Source: Rhodococcus tukisamuensis NBRC 100609 (lineage in GTDB: Bacteria; Actinomycetota; Actinomycetes; Mycobacteriales; Mycobacteriaceae). From it: a stretch of DNA of 64,000 nt. The notes below the pieces were generated by a model. The model saw only the letters and a list, made by a program, of their open reading frames with translations, had not been told where the DNA came from and made no database searches. Position 1 is the stretch's first letter. Every line of letters begins with the position of its first letter. Of the stretch, positions 26,484-35,436 are shown one piece after another. Made by a program: the position numbers and the translations under genes. The stretch spans positions 62,001 through 126,000 of the forward strand of contig NZ_BCXG01000007.1 of assembly GCF_001894985.1 (NCBI RefSeq), written 5' to 3'.

Positions 26484-26990
26484 ATGGACACAAACGGGAT
26501 CTGGACGGCAACGCGGGGCGGCACGCTGGTGACCGCCGTCGTTCTCATGGGGCTGATGGCGGGGTTGTTCTACGCCTTCGCGGTGTCGGTGATGCCGGGC
26601 CTGGGCGCCGCCGACGACCGAACCTTCGTGGAGTCGATGCAGCGAATCAACGTCGCCATCCTCAACGGCTGGTTCGGCGTCGCCTTCGGCGGGGCACTGG
26701 TCTTCACCGTCGCCGCGTTGCTCACCCACCTCGGCCGGCCTGCGATGCCGTGGATCGTCGCCGCGCTGGTGCTCTACGTGGCGGTGCTGGCCGTCACCAT
26801 CGGGATCAACGTGCCGATGAACGACAGGCTGGCCGCGGCGGGTTCCCCCGACCGGATCGGGGACCTGGCGGCGGTGCGATCGCAGTTCGAGGCGTCGTGG
26901 GTGCGCTGGAACATCGTCCGGGCGTTCGCCTCGACCGGGGCGTTGGCGTGCCTCGCACTCGCGCAGTGGGCGGTCGGAACGCCCGAGTGA
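26484..26990 (+). CDS. DUF1772 (anthrone oxygenase-like) membrane protein
   Basis: 168 residues from ATG 26484; an upstream in-frame ATG at 26448 would add 12 non-conserved residues. Four membrane segments (LVTAVVLMGLMAGLFYAFAV, WFGVAFGGALVFTVAALLTH, WIVAALVLYVAVLAVTIGI, and a C-terminal one). The family marks are FYAFAVSVMPGL at the start and the invariant INVPMNDRL followed by EASWVRWNIVRAFAS. Fungal relatives oxidise anthrones; in bacteria the role is unclear. Probably under the adjacent AraC regulator. Confidence 0.82.
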   Translation: MDTNGIWTATRGGTLVTAVVLMGLMAGLFYAFAVSVMPGLGAADDRTFVESMQRINVAILNGWFGVAFGGALVFTVAALLTHLGRPAMPWIVAALVLYVAVLAVTIGINVPMNDRLAAAGSPDRIGDLAAVRSQFEASWVRWNIVRAFASTGALACLALAQWAVGTPE

Positions 26991-27042
26991 GCTCCGCCTC
27001 CCCGGTGCCGAGGGGGCACCGGGGAGGCGGGATGCGCAGGTG

Positions 27043-27354
27043 TCAGCCGACCTTCGCGATCAGGTCGGCGCGCTGGCGGGCACCGAGCCCGGCGACCCGC
27101 CGGGTCTCCGGGATGCCGATGGACTCGACGATGTCACGGGCCTTGACCTTGCCGACCTTGGGCAGCGACTCGAGCAGGTACAGCACCTTCGTCTTCCCGA
27201 CGAGGTCGTCCGAGTCCGCCTTGTCCAGGATGTCGACGAAGGTGAGCTTCCCGGACTTCAGGTTCTCCCGCATCTCGGAGCGGGCCTTGCGGGACGCGGC
27301 GGCCTTCTCCAGTGCCGCGGCGCGCTGTTCGGGGGTCAGGGTGGGCAGTGCCAT
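27043..27354 (-). CDS. mihF: Actinobacterial integration host factor (mIHF)
   Basis: 103 residues, the normal size. mIHF bends DNA and compacts the nucleoid. Conserved blocks are LTPEQRAAALEKAAASRKAR, LLESLPKVGKVKARDI (helix-two-turn-helix DNA contact) and TRRVAGLGARQRADLIAK. AGAGG lies upstream of the ATG. Compared with the canonical protein I remember, the middle (RENLKSGKLTFVDILDKADS) is quite different, so this may be a paralogue. The canonical gene usually sits next to gmk, which is not the case here. Confidence 0.87.
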   Translation of the reverse strand: MALPTLTPEQRAAALEKAAASRKARSEMRENLKSGKLTFVDILDKADSDDLVGKTKVLYLLESLPKVGKVKARDIVESIGIPETRRVAGLGARQRADLIAKVG

Positions 27355-27462
27355 GGTTGGACCTCTTCTCTCGGAGTTCCCTACCTGGCCCAGGCTAGAA
27401 CGCGATCGGCCGCGAATGCCCGCACCCGGCGTCCGCGTGTCGGATCCGCCTCTCCCGCCCGT

Positions 27463-27843
27463 TCAGTCCGTGGTGATCGCCAGGCCGACGGTGCCGGAGC
27501 GGCCGCGGCGGAGCAGGCTGCCCTTGATCGTCAGCCAACCCAACACGCCGTAGCGCCGGGCGATCACCTCTCGGGCATGCTCGGTGCCGGCGTCGTCGAG
27601 CACCACCGCGGTGGCCTCGACCGGCTCCCCCTTCGGGTTCCCACGCACGTCGCAGGCGCCGACCGTCACCCGCGGGTTCCGCCGGATCCGCTTGACCTTG
27701 TACGAGTCGGTGACCGTCCACATCAGCAGACGGTCACCGTCGGGGGCCGCCCACAGCGCCGTCGCGACCGCCGACCCGTCCTTGCGGAAGGTGGTCAGGA
27801 GGACGTACTTGGCGGCACCGATCTCGCTCAGCGTGGGGCTCAT
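27463..27843 (-). CDS. PPOX-class F420-dependent oxidoreductase family protein (Rv2061c-like)
   Basis: 126 residues of split beta-barrel fold: AAKYVLLTTFRKDGSAVATA, LWAAPDGDRLLMWTVTDSYK, VKRIRRNPRVTVGACDVRG, and the C-terminal RYGVLGWLTIKGSLLRRG. This follows the small F420-binding PPOX proteins of actinobacteria. TAGGCT ends about 5 nt before the ATG (leaderless). In M. tuberculosis an equivalent gene lies between the zinc transporter genes and cobN, and the same order holds here. Substrate unknown. Confidence 0.82.
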   Translation of the reverse strand: MSPTLSEIGAAKYVLLTTFRKDGSAVATALWAAPDGDRLLMWTVTDSYKVKRIRRNPRVTVGACDVRGNPKGEPVEATAVVLDDAGTEHAREVIARRYGVLGWLTIKGSLLRRGRSGTVGLAITTD

Positions 27844-27885
27844 GCCCCCAGCCTAGGGTGCGGGTCCCGCGGCGGCCCCGCGGCG

Positions 27886-30800
27886 CTACTCCCCCTCGAG
27901 TTCGCCCTCGGTCTCGAGGTACACCCGGCGCAGGCCGTCGAGGACCTCCGGCGACGGCTCCTCCCACATGTCCCGCTCGACGGCCTCGAGCAGTCGCTCC
28001 GCAATCCCGTGCAGCGCCCACGGATTCGACTCCGTCATGAACTTGGCGTTCTGCTCGTCGAGCACGTAGGTCTCGGCGAGCTTCTCGTACATCCAGTCGG
28101 CGACCACGTTGGTGGTGGCGTCGTACCCGAACAGGTAGTCCACCGTCGCGGCCATCTCGAAGGCGCCCTTGTAACCGTGCCGGCGCATCGCCTCGAGCCA
28201 GCGTGGGTTGACCACCCGGGCCCGGAACACCCGGGCCGTCTCCTCCGACAGGGTGCGGGTGCGCACCGCGTCGGGGCGGGTGCTGTCGCCAATGTACGCC
28301 TCCGGGGACTTCCCGGTCAGCGCGCGGACGGTCGCGACCATGCCGCCGTGGTACTGGAAGTAGTCGTCGGAGTCGGCGATGTCGTGCTCGCGGGTGTCGG
28401 TGTTCTTGGCCGCCACCGCGATTCGGCGGTAGGCGGTCCGCATGTCGTCCGACGCCGGCGCCCCGTCGAGGCCGCGGCCGTACGCGTAGCCGCCCCACGT
28501 GGTGTACACCTGCGCCAGGTCGGCGTCGTCACGCCAGTTCTTCGAGTCGATCAGCTGCAGCAGCCCGGCGCCGTAGGTGCCCGGCTTGGAGCCGAAAATC
28601 CTGGTGGTGGCTCGTCGTTTGTCGCCGTGCTCGGCCAGGTCGGCCTGGGCGTGCGCCCGCACGTAGTTCTGCTCGGCGGGCTCGTCGAGGTCGGCCACCA
28701 GCCGGACCGCGTCGTCGAGCAGTGCCAGCACGTGCGGGAACGCGTCCCGGAAGAAGCCGCTGATCCGGACCGTCACGTCGACGCGCGGCCGGCCCAGTTC
28801 CTCGGGCGCGATCACCTGCAGGCTGGTGACGCGGCGGCTGGCCTCGTCCCACACCGGCCGGACACCGAGCAGCGCAAAGACTTCCGCGATGTCGTCGCCG
28901 GACGTGCGCATCGCCGAGGTGCCCCACACCGACAGGCCCACCGACTTCGGGTACTCGCCGTGGTCGGCGAGGTAGCGGGCCAGCAGCGACTCGGCCATCG
29001 CCTGACCGGTCTCCCAGGCCAGCCGCGACGGCACGGCCTTGGGGTCGACGGAGTAGAAGTTGCGGCCCGTCGGGAGCACGTTGATCAGCCCGCGCAGCGG
29101 CGAGCCGGACGGGCCGGCCGCGATGAAGCGGCCGTCCAGCGCCCGCAGTACCTGGGTGATCTCGTCGTCGGTCTGACGCAGACGCGGCACCACCTCGGTG
29201 GCCGCGAACCGGAGGATCTGCCGGACCGTCTCGTCCTCCGACAGGGCGTCGGCCGCGGCGGGATCCCAGTCGGCAACCGCCATCGCCCGCACCAGTTCGT
29301 GGGCGGTGGCCTCCACGTCGTCGACCCTGGTGCGGGACTCGTCACCGGACTCGCTGAGCCCCAACGCCTCCCGCAGACCCGGCACATGCTGTTCGCCGCC
29401 CCACATCTGGCGCGCCCGCAGCATCGCCAGCACCAGCTCCACCTCGGCGTCGCCGTGCGGCGCCTGCCCGAGCACGTGCAGCCCGTCCCGGATCTGCACG
29501 TCCTTGATCTCGCACAGCCAACCGTCGACGTGCAGCAGCATGTCGTCGAACACGTCCTCCTCGGGACGCTCGGCCAGGCCCAGGTCGTGGTCCATCTTCG
29601 CCGCCCGCATCAACGTCCAGATCTGCTGGCGGATGGCGGGCAGCTTCGCGGGGTCGAGCGCGGAGATGTTGGCGTGCTCGTCGAGCAGCTGCTCGAGCCG
29701 TGAGATGTCGCCGTAGGACTCGGCGCGGGCCATCGGCGGGATCAGGTGGTCGACCAGGGTGGCGTGCGCGCGGCGCTTGGCCTGGGTGCCCTCGCCCGGG
29801 TCGTTGACCAGGAACGGGTAGATCAGCGGCAGCTCGCCGAGCGCGGCGTCGGTGCCGCAGGACGCGGACATGCCGAGGTTCTTGCCGGGCAGCCATTCGA
29901 GGTTGCCGTGCTTGCCGAGGTGCACCACCGCGTCCGCGCCGAACCCGCCCTCGTCCTGACGCGCCGCCAGCCAGCGGTACGCGGCCAGGTAGTGGTGGCT
30001 CGGCGGCAGGTCCGGGTCGTGGTAGATCGCGACGGGGTTCTCACCGAACCCACGGGGCGGCTGCACCATCAGCACCACGTTGCCGACCTGCATTGCCGCG
30101 ACGACGATCTCGCCGTCTGCATCGGCGGAACGGTCAACGTACAACTCACCCGGCGCGGCGCCCCAGTGCTCCTCGACGCCCTCGCGCAGGTCCGCGGGCA
30201 GCGTGTCGAACCACTGCCGGTAGCGGTCCGCGGAGATGCGGATCGGGTTGCCCTCGAACTGCTCGGCGGTCAGCCAGTCCGGGTCCTGACCGCCCGCCGC
30301 GATCAGCGCGTGGATCAGCGCGTCGCCGTCCCCGGCCGCCAGCCCCGGCAGTGCGTCCTCGCCGTCGAGCGGGCCGAGATCGTAACCGGCGTCACGCATC
30401 TGCGTGAGCAGCGCGATCGCGCTGGCCGGGGTGTCCAGGCCGACGGCGTTGCCGATCCGGGCGTGCTTGGTCGGGTAGGCCGACAGCATCAGTGCGATCC
30501 GCTTGTCCGCGACCGGGATGTGCCGCAGCCGGGCGTGGCGCACCGCGATGCCGGCCACCCGGGCCGCGCGCTCGGGGTCGGGGACGTAGCTGGTCAGGCC
30601 GTCGGCGTCGATCTCCTTGAACGAGAACGGCACCGTGATCAGTCGACCGTCGAACTCGGGCACGGCGACCTGGGTCGCGACGTCCATCGGCGAGAGGCCG
30701 TCGTCGTTGGCCTCCCAGGTCTCACGACTGCTGGTCAGGCACAGGCCCTGCAGGATCGGCACGTCCAGCGCCGCGAGTTCGGTGACGTCCCAGGCCTCGT

Positions 30801-31485
30801 CGTCGCCGCCCGCGGTGGCGCCCGCGGGCCGGGTGCCGCCGGCGGCCAGCACGGTGACGACCATCGCGTCGGCCGCGCGCAGGGCGTCGAGCAACTCCGG
30901 CTCCGCGGTGCGCAGCGAGGCACAGAAGATCGGCAACGCCCGGGCGCCGCGGTCCTCGATCGCCCGGCACAGCGCCTCGACGTATGCGGTGTTCCCGGCC
31001 AGGTGCTGCGCGCGGTAGTAGAGCACCGCGACGGTCGCGTCGGCGTCCGCCGCTGCGGCGGGCCGGTCCAGGTGACCCCAGGTGGGCGTGTGCGTGGGCG
31101 CGTCGAACCCGAGGCCCGTCAGCAGCACCGTGTCGGAGAGGAAGTTGGACAGCTGGAGCAGGTTCTCCGACCCGCCCTCCGCAAGGTAGGCGTGGGCCTC
31201 CGCGGCGACGCCGCCGGGCACCGTGGACAACTCCATCAGCTCGGCGTCCGGGGCCAGCTCGCCGCCCAGCACGACGGTCGGCAGGCCCGCCGCGAGCACC
31301 GCGTCCAGGCCCTCCTCCCAGGCGCGCTTGCCGCCGAGGATCCGCACCACCACCAGGTCGACGCCGTCGAGCAGGGCGGGCAGGTCGTCGACGAGCAGCC
31401 GGGCGGGGTTGGCCCAGCGGTAGTCGGCGCCGCTGGAACGGGCACTGAGCAGGTCGGTGTCGGACGTCGACAGCAGCAGGATCAC
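27886..31485 (-). CDS. cobN: Aerobic cobaltochelatase subunit CobN
   Basis: 1199 residues from GTG 31485, chosen because GAGGAGG (31494-31500) is 8 nt upstream; the frame to 31536 runs into the riboswitch. CobN binds hydrogenobyrinate a,c-diamide and inserts Co(II) with help from AAA+ subunits, which are not in this window. Family motifs include HLGKHGNLEWLPGKNLGMS near residue 527, WGTSAMRTSGDDIAEV, QVIAPEELGRPRVDVTVRIS and the C-terminal KGAFEMAATVDYLFGYDATT. Full length compared with typical 1200-1300. Controlled by the B12 riboswitch just upstream, so cobalt insertion should fall when coenzyme B12 is abundant. Confidence 0.95.
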   Translation of the reverse strand: MILLLSTSDTDLLSARSSGADYRWANPARLLVDDLPALLDGVDLVVVRILGGKRAWEEGLDAVLAAGLPTVVLGGELAPDAELMELSTVPGGVAAEAHAYLAEGGSENLLQLSNFLSDTVLLTGLGFDAPTHTPTWGHLDRPAAAADADATVAVLYYRAQHLAGNTAYVEALCRAIEDRGARALPIFCASLRTAEPELLDALRAADAMVVTVLAAGGTRPAGATAGGDDEAWDVTELAALDVPILQGLCLTSSRETWEANDDGLSPMDVATQVAVPEFDGRLITVPFSFKEIDADGLTSYVPDPERAARVAGIAVRHARLRHIPVADKRIALMLSAYPTKHARIGNAVGLDTPASAIALLTQMRDAGYDLGPLDGEDALPGLAAGDGDALIHALIAAGGQDPDWLTAEQFEGNPIRISADRYRQWFDTLPADLREGVEEHWGAAPGELYVDRSADADGEIVVAAMQVGNVVLMVQPPRGFGENPVAIYHDPDLPPSHHYLAAYRWLAARQDEGGFGADAVVHLGKHGNLEWLPGKNLGMSASCGTDAALGELPLIYPFLVNDPGEGTQAKRRAHATLVDHLIPPMARAESYGDISRLEQLLDEHANISALDPAKLPAIRQQIWTLMRAAKMDHDLGLAERPEEDVFDDMLLHVDGWLCEIKDVQIRDGLHVLGQAPHGDAEVELVLAMLRARQMWGGEQHVPGLREALGLSESGDESRTRVDDVEATAHELVRAMAVADWDPAAADALSEDETVRQILRFAATEVVPRLRQTDDEITQVLRALDGRFIAAGPSGSPLRGLINVLPTGRNFYSVDPKAVPSRLAWETGQAMAESLLARYLADHGEYPKSVGLSVWGTSAMRTSGDDIAEVFALLGVRPVWDEASRRVTSLQVIAPEELGRPRVDVTVRISGFFRDAFPHVLALLDDAVRLVADLDEPAEQNYVRAHAQADLAEHGDKRRATTRIFGSKPGTYGAGLLQLIDSKNWRDDADLAQVYTTWGGYAYGRGLDGAPASDDMRTAYRRIAVAAKNTDTREHDIADSDDYFQYHGGMVATVRALTGKSPEAYIGDSTRPDAVRTRTLSEETARVFRARVVNPRWLEAMRRHGYKGAFEMAATVDYLFGYDATTNVVADWMYEKLAETYVLDEQNAKFMTESNPWALHGIAERLLEAVERDMWEEPSPEVLDGLRRVYLETEGELEGE

Positions 31486-31529
31486 GGGTGAGGCCTCCTC
31501 GGGGTCTCGCGCCCCATTGGTTCCGGACG

Positions 31530-31657
31530 GCAGCACACGAGTGTCTGACTCCCCGGCCGTACCGGGTCACAGTGGCGCGACCGCACCGGATTCACACCGG
31601 TTTCCTCGTGAGCTGTCGCAAGCGCCGCTGAGCCTACCGGTGCGCGGAACGTAACCT
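31530..31657 (-). promoter_or_regulatory. Cobalamin (B12) riboswitch upstream of cobN
   Basis: On the minus strand the conserved core reads GAGGAAACCGGTGTGAATCC, then GGTGCGGTCGCGCCACTGTG (B12 box and ligand core), then GGAGTCAGACACTCG, then CTGCCGTC. These are the hallmark blocks of the AdoCbl riboswitch in the right order, about 50-170 nt before the cobN start. B12 binding should sequester the cobN ribosome site or end transcription. The element stops 8 nt short of the start codon of divergent cobG, so the cobG promoter must lie inside the riboswitch DNA. Confidence 0.9.
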
Positions 31658-31664
31658 GGAGACG

Positions 31665-32834
31665 ATGTCCGCGAACCCGAATTCCCCCCGACCGGCCACC
31701 GGCGACCGGTCCCGCCCCGACGCCTGCCCGGGCGCCCTGCAGGTGCACCAGGCCGCCGACGGCGCGCTCGCCCGGGTGCGGCTGCCCGGCGGCGCGTTGA
31801 CCGCCGCGCAGCTGCAGACGCTCGCCACCGCGGCCCACGACCTCGCCGGCGGCGAGCTCGAGCTCACCTCCCGCGGCAACATCCAGCTGCGGGCCGTGAC
31901 CGACCCGGCCGCGTTCGCGGGCCGGCTCGCCGACGCCGGGCTGTTGCCCTCGCCCAGCCACGAGCGGGTGCGCAACATCCTGGCCAGCCCCCTCTCCGGA
32001 CGGATCGGCGGGCGGGTGGACGTGCGCGGCTGGGTCCAGGACCTCGACCGCGGGTTGTGCGCCGATCCCGCGCTGGCCGCGCTGCCGGGACGGGTGATGT
32101 TCTCCCTCGACGACGGCCGCGGCGACGTCTCCGGGCTGTCGGCGGACCTGGGCCTGCACGCCGTCGGGCCCGACGAGGTGGCGCTGGTGCTCGCGGGCCG
32201 CGACCACGGCGCCCGGATCCCCGCGGCCGACGGCGTCGAGGTGCTCCTCGCCGCCGCGCGCCTGCTGCTCGAGATCCGCGAGGACCAGTGGCGCCTGCAC
32301 GAGATCGACGGCGGCGTAGACCGGCTGCTGAGCGGGCTGGGCCTGAGCGCCGGGACCGCCGACACCGTCGACCTGCCCGCGGTGGGCACCGGGCCCATCG
32401 GCTGGCTCGACCACGGCGACGGCGCGGTGACCCTCGCCGCCGGGCTCGCGCTCGGCACCATGAGCGCCCGGGTCGCGGAGTTCCTGGCGGCGGTGGACAA
32501 GCCGCTCGTCGTCACGCCCTGGCGTTCGGTGCTGGTCTGCGACCTCGACGACTGGACGGCCGAGCAGGTGGTGCGGGTGCTCGCGCCGATGGGCCTGATC
32601 TTCGACGAGAACTCGCCGTGGCTGCAGGTCAGCGCGTGCGCGGGGCGTCCGGGATGCGGCAAGGCGCTGGCCGACGTGCGGGCCGACCTGGGCGCGGCGC
32701 TGGCGGCCGGCGAGATCGGCGAGGGCCGTCAGCACTGGGCGGGCTGCGAGCGAAAGTGCGGCCGACCGCGCGGCGAGGTTACCGACGTGGTGGCCACCGG
32801 CGACGGCTACCGGGTGGATCGGCCGTCGTCCTGA
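31665..32834 (+). CDS. cobG: Precorrin-3B synthase CobG
   Basis: 389 residues. CobG is a monooxygenase with a [4Fe-4S] centre that hydroxylates precorrin-3A and forms the lactone needed for aerobic ring contraction. It belongs to the nitrite/sulfite reductase family: ferredoxin-like half domain ([12 protein letters not shown], like the substrate Arg motif), then the cluster cysteines in [17 protein letters not shown] and [15 protein letters not shown]. Its presence shows the pathway is the aerobic one. First gene of cobG-cobH-cobIJ, divergent from cobN. Confidence 0.92.
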   Translation: MSANPNSPRPATGDRSRPDACPGALQVHQAADGALARVRLPGGALTAAQLQTLATAAHDLAGGELELTSRGNIQLRAVTDPAAFAGRLADAGLLPSPSHERVRNILASPLSGRIGGRVDVRGWVQDLDRGLCADPALAALPGRVMFSLDDGRGDVSGLSADLGLHAVGPDEVALVLAGRDHGARIPAADGVEVLLAAARLLLEIREDQWRLHEIDGGVDRLLSGLGLSAGTADTVDLPAVGTGPIGWLDHGDGAVTLAAGLALGTMSARVAEFLAAVDKPLVVTPWRSVLVCDLDDWTAEQVVRVLAPMGLIFDENSPWLQVSACAGRPGCGKALADVRADLGAALAAGEIGEGRQHWAGCERKCGRPRGEVTDVVATGDGYRVDRPSS

Positions 32835-32853
32835 AGCCACTATCGTGGTCCGC

Positions 32854-33480
32854 ATGACCGACTACATCCGCGACGGGGCAGAGATCTACCGTCAGTCCTT
32901 CGCCACGATCCGCGCCGAGGCTGACCTGACCCGGTTCCCCGCGGACGTCTCGCAGACGGTGGTGCGGATGATCCACGCCTGCGGCCAGGTCGACCTCGTC
33001 GACGACGTCGCCTTCTCCCCCGGTGTGGTCTCCGCCGCGCGTGCCGCGTTGCGCGCCGGCGCCCCGATCCTCTGCGACGCGACGATGGTGGCCTCCGGGG
33101 TCACCCGAAAGCGCTTGCCCGCCAACAACGAAGTGCTCTGCCTGCTGGCGGACCCGCGGGTCCCGGTGATCGCGGAGCAGCTGGGCAACACCCGCTCCGC
33201 CGCGGCGCTGGAGCTGTGGGGCCCGAAGCTCGAGGGCGCGGTGGTCGCGATCGGCAACGCACCGACCGCGCTGTTCCACCTTCTCGACATGATCGACCAG
33301 GGCGCGCCCCGGCCGGCGGCGATCATCGGCTGCCCGGTCGGCTTCATCGGCGCGGCCGAGTCCAAGGAGGACCTGATCACGCGCAGCGGCGAGACCGAGT
33401 ACCTCGTGGTTCGCGGCCGCCGCGGCGGCAGCGCGATCACCGCCGCCGCCCTCAACGCCATCGCCACCGAGGTCGAGTGA
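32854..33480 (+). CDS. cobH: Precorrin-8X methylmutase CobH
   Basis: 208 residues from ATG 32854. TATCGT (32841-32846) ends 7 nt before it, suggesting a leaderless start; GTG 32845 is an alternative. CobH moves the C-11 methyl to C-12 to give hydrogenobyrinic acid. The active His lies in [15 protein letters not shown], followed by [33 protein letters not shown] and [16 protein letters not shown]. The stop overlaps the cobIJ start by 1 nt. Confidence 0.94.
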   Translation: MTDYIRDGAEIYRQSFATIRAEADLTRFPADVSQTVVRMIHACGQVDLVDDVAFSPGVVSAARAALRAGAPILCDATMVASGVTRKRLPANNEVLCLLADPRVPVIAEQLGNTRSAAALELWGPKLEGAVVAIGNAPTALFHLLDMIDQGAPRPAAIIGCPVGFIGAAESKEDLITRSGETEYLVVRGRRGGSAITAAALNAIATEVE

Positions 33481-34991
33481 TGGCCGACGCATCGACCCAG
33501 GTTGCCGCCGGCAAGCTCTGGGGCATCGGGCTCGGCCCGGGCGACCCCGAACTGGTGACGGTCAAGGCCGCGCGGATCATCTCCGAGGCCGACGTCATCG
33601 CCTTCCACAGCGCCCGGCACGGCCGCAGCATCTCGCGGGCCGTCGCGGCGCCGTACCTGCGCGAGGGTCAGCTCGAGGAGCACCTGGTCTACCCGGTGAC
33701 CACCGAGACCGTCGACCATCCCGGCGGCTACCAGGGCGCCATCGACGAGTTCTACGAGTCGGCCGCGCAGCGACTGGCCGAGCACCTCGAGGCCGGCCGG
33801 TCGGTGGCCCTGCTTGCCGCCGGCGACCCGCTGTTCTACAGCTCCTACATGCACATGCACAAGCGGCTGTGCGATCGCTTCGACGCCGAGGTGATCCCCG
33901 GTGTCACCTCGATCAGCGCGGCCTCCGCGGCGCTGGGCCGGCCCCTGGTCGAGCGCGACGAGGTGCTCACCGTGCTGCCCGGCACCCTGCCCGTCGCGGA
34001 GCTGACCCGGCGCCTCCGCGAGACCGACTCGGCCGCGATCCTCAAGCTGGGCCGGACGTATCCGGCGGTGCGGCAGGCGCTGGAGGACTCCGGGCGGCTC
34101 GCCGAGGCCAGCTACGTCGAACGGGCCAGCACGGCGAATCAGCGGGTGCTCTCGGCCGCCGACGTGGACGAGTCCTCGGTGCCCTACTTCTCGATCGCGT
34201 TGGTGCCGAGCCCGTCGAACAACCCCGCGGCGACGCCCGCAAGCGGTCCGGGCGAGGTTGTCGTCGTGGGCCTCGGTCCCGGCGACGACGCGTGGACCAC
34301 CCCGGAGGTGCGCCACGAGTTGTCCCGCGCCACCGACATCGTCGGCTACACCACGTACGTCAACCGGGTACCCATGGTCGCCGGCCAGCTCCGGCATGCC
34401 AGCGACAACAAGGTCGAGTCCGAGCGCGCGGCGATGGCCCTGGACCTCGCCAAGCGCGGCGCCCGGGTGGTCGTGGTGTCCTCCGGCGACCCCGGCGTGT
34501 TCGCGATGGCCGCCGCGGTGGTCGAGATGGGCGCCGAGCCGCAGTGGTCCGACGTCCAGGTCCGGGTGCTGCCCGGCATGACCGCCGCGCACGCCGTCGC
34601 CAGCCGGGTCGGCGCGCCGCTGGGCCACGACTACGCAATGATCTCCCTCTCCGACCGGCTCAAGCCGTGGGACATCGTCGCCAAGCGGATCTCCGCGGTC
34701 GCGGCGGCGGACATGGCGATCGCCGTCTACAACCCGGCGTCGAAGTCCCGGACCTGGCAGGTCGGCGCGATGCGGGACCTGCTGCTCGAGCACCGCTCCG
34801 CGCAGACCCCGGTGATCATCGGCCGCGACGTCGCCGGACCGCAGGAGAGCGTGCGGATCGTCACCCTCGGCGAACTCGACCCCGCCGAGATCGACATGCG
34901 CTGCCTGCTGATCATCGGCTCGTCGCTGACCACGGTGGTGCAGAGCGCGACCGGCCCGCGGGTTTTCACGCCGCGGCGCTACCCGGGCTAG
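33480..34991 (+). CDS. cobIJ: CobI-CobJ fusion: precorrin-2 C20- and precorrin-3B C17-methyltransferase
   Basis: 503 residues with two SAM-dependent tetrapyrrole methylase domains. Residues 1-245 are CobI (WGIGLGPGDPELVTVKAARI, LLAAGDPLFYSSYMHM, EVIPGVTSISAASAALGRPL). Residues about 258-500 are CobJ (VVVVGLGPGDDAWTTPEVRH, VVSSGDPGVFAMAAAVVE, VLPGMTAAHAVASRVGAPLG, and IAVYNPASKSRTWQ). The same fusion is known in mycobacteria. Together they add the C-20 methyl before, and the C-17 methyl after, CobG, with CobJ driving ring contraction. Confidence 0.94.
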   Translation: MADASTQVAAGKLWGIGLGPGDPELVTVKAARIISEADVIAFHSARHGRSISRAVAAPYLREGQLEEHLVYPVTTETVDHPGGYQGAIDEFYESAAQRLAEHLEAGRSVALLAAGDPLFYSSYMHMHKRLCDRFDAEVIPGVTSISAASAALGRPLVERDEVLTVLPGTLPVAELTRRLRETDSAAILKLGRTYPAVRQALEDSGRLAEASYVERASTANQRVLSAADVDESSVPYFSIALVPSPSNNPAATPASGPGEVVVVGLGPGDDAWTTPEVRHELSRATDIVGYTTYVNRVPMVAGQLRHASDNKVESERAAMALDLAKRGARVVVVSSGDPGVFAMAAAVVEMGAEPQWSDVQVRVLPGMTAAHAVASRVGAPLGHDYAMISLSDRLKPWDIVAKRISAVAAADMAIAVYNPASKSRTWQVGAMRDLLLEHRSAQTPVIIGRDVAGPQESVRIVTLGELDPAEIDMRCLLIIGSSLTTVVQSATGPRVFTPRRYPG

Positions 34992-35007
34992 CGGCTCGAC
35001 CGGGCGC

Positions 35008-35087
35008 CCCGCACACGGGCTTTCGCCGCGTCACACCCCCGTTGGACGCCCAATTCCGGTGTGACGGGGGCAAAAGGTCTGTGCGGG
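35008..35087. terminator. Nested inverted repeats between converging cob operons
   Basis: Outer arms CCCGCACA (35008-35015) and TGTGCGGG (35080-35087), inner arms CGTCACACC (35029-35037) and GGTGTGACG (35058-35066), both perfect. An 80-bp cruciform-like structure between cobIJ and the histidine-rich gene could act as a two-way terminator. Confidence 0.55.
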
Positions 35088-35100
35088 CCCCGGCGCTGCG

Positions 35101-35400
35101 TCAGTGCTCGTCGTAGTGGTCGCCGTGCGGGGCGTGACGGTGCCCGTCGTGGATGTAGTCGACGTGGTCGCCGTGCGGCACCGCGACGTGACCGCATCCC
35201 TCGCCGTGGTGGTGCTCGTGTTCGCCGTGCACGGTGTGCCCCGCGCTCTCGCACTCGTCGACGTGGTCGCCGTGCACCCGGTGCAGGTGTCCGTCGTGGA
35301 CGTAGTCGACGTGGTCGCCGTGCGGCACCGCCACGTGGCCGCACTCGGGTCCGTGGACGTGGTCGTGGTCCGTGTGCTGGTGGTGCTCGGATGCAGTCAC
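35101..35400 (-). CDS. Histidine-rich, internally duplicated metal-binding protein
   Basis: 99 residues from GTG 35400 with AGGAGAG upstream. About a third of residues are His, with many Asp/Glu. A 40-45-residue unit occurs twice: copy one HGPECGHVAVPHGDHVDYVH then DGHLHRVHGDHVDE; copy two HGEGCGHVAVPHGDHVDYIH then DGHRHAPHGDHYDE. Each unit keeps one Cys and CGHVAVPHGDHVDY. There is no signal peptide, so it should bind divalent metal (Co, Zn or Ni) in the cytosol. It is the last gene of the SDR-cobL-cobM-cobK strand, 36 nt after cobK, so a cobalt buffer or carrier for CobN is an attractive inference. Zinc handling is the main alternative. Confidence 0.78.
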   Translation of the reverse strand: MTASEHHQHTDHDHVHGPECGHVAVPHGDHVDYVHDGHLHRVHGDHVDECESAGHTVHGEHEHHHGEGCGHVAVPHGDHVDYIHDGHRHAPHGDHYDEH

Positions 35401-35436
35401 GAGGCTCTCCTCACTCGGGTGGGCGTCCCCCGTGCC

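Noticed and set aside
27040-31491. Long plus-strand frames (887 and 581 aa) opposite cobN
   Set aside because: They mirror the cobN codons and have no motif; cobN matches its family over the full length.
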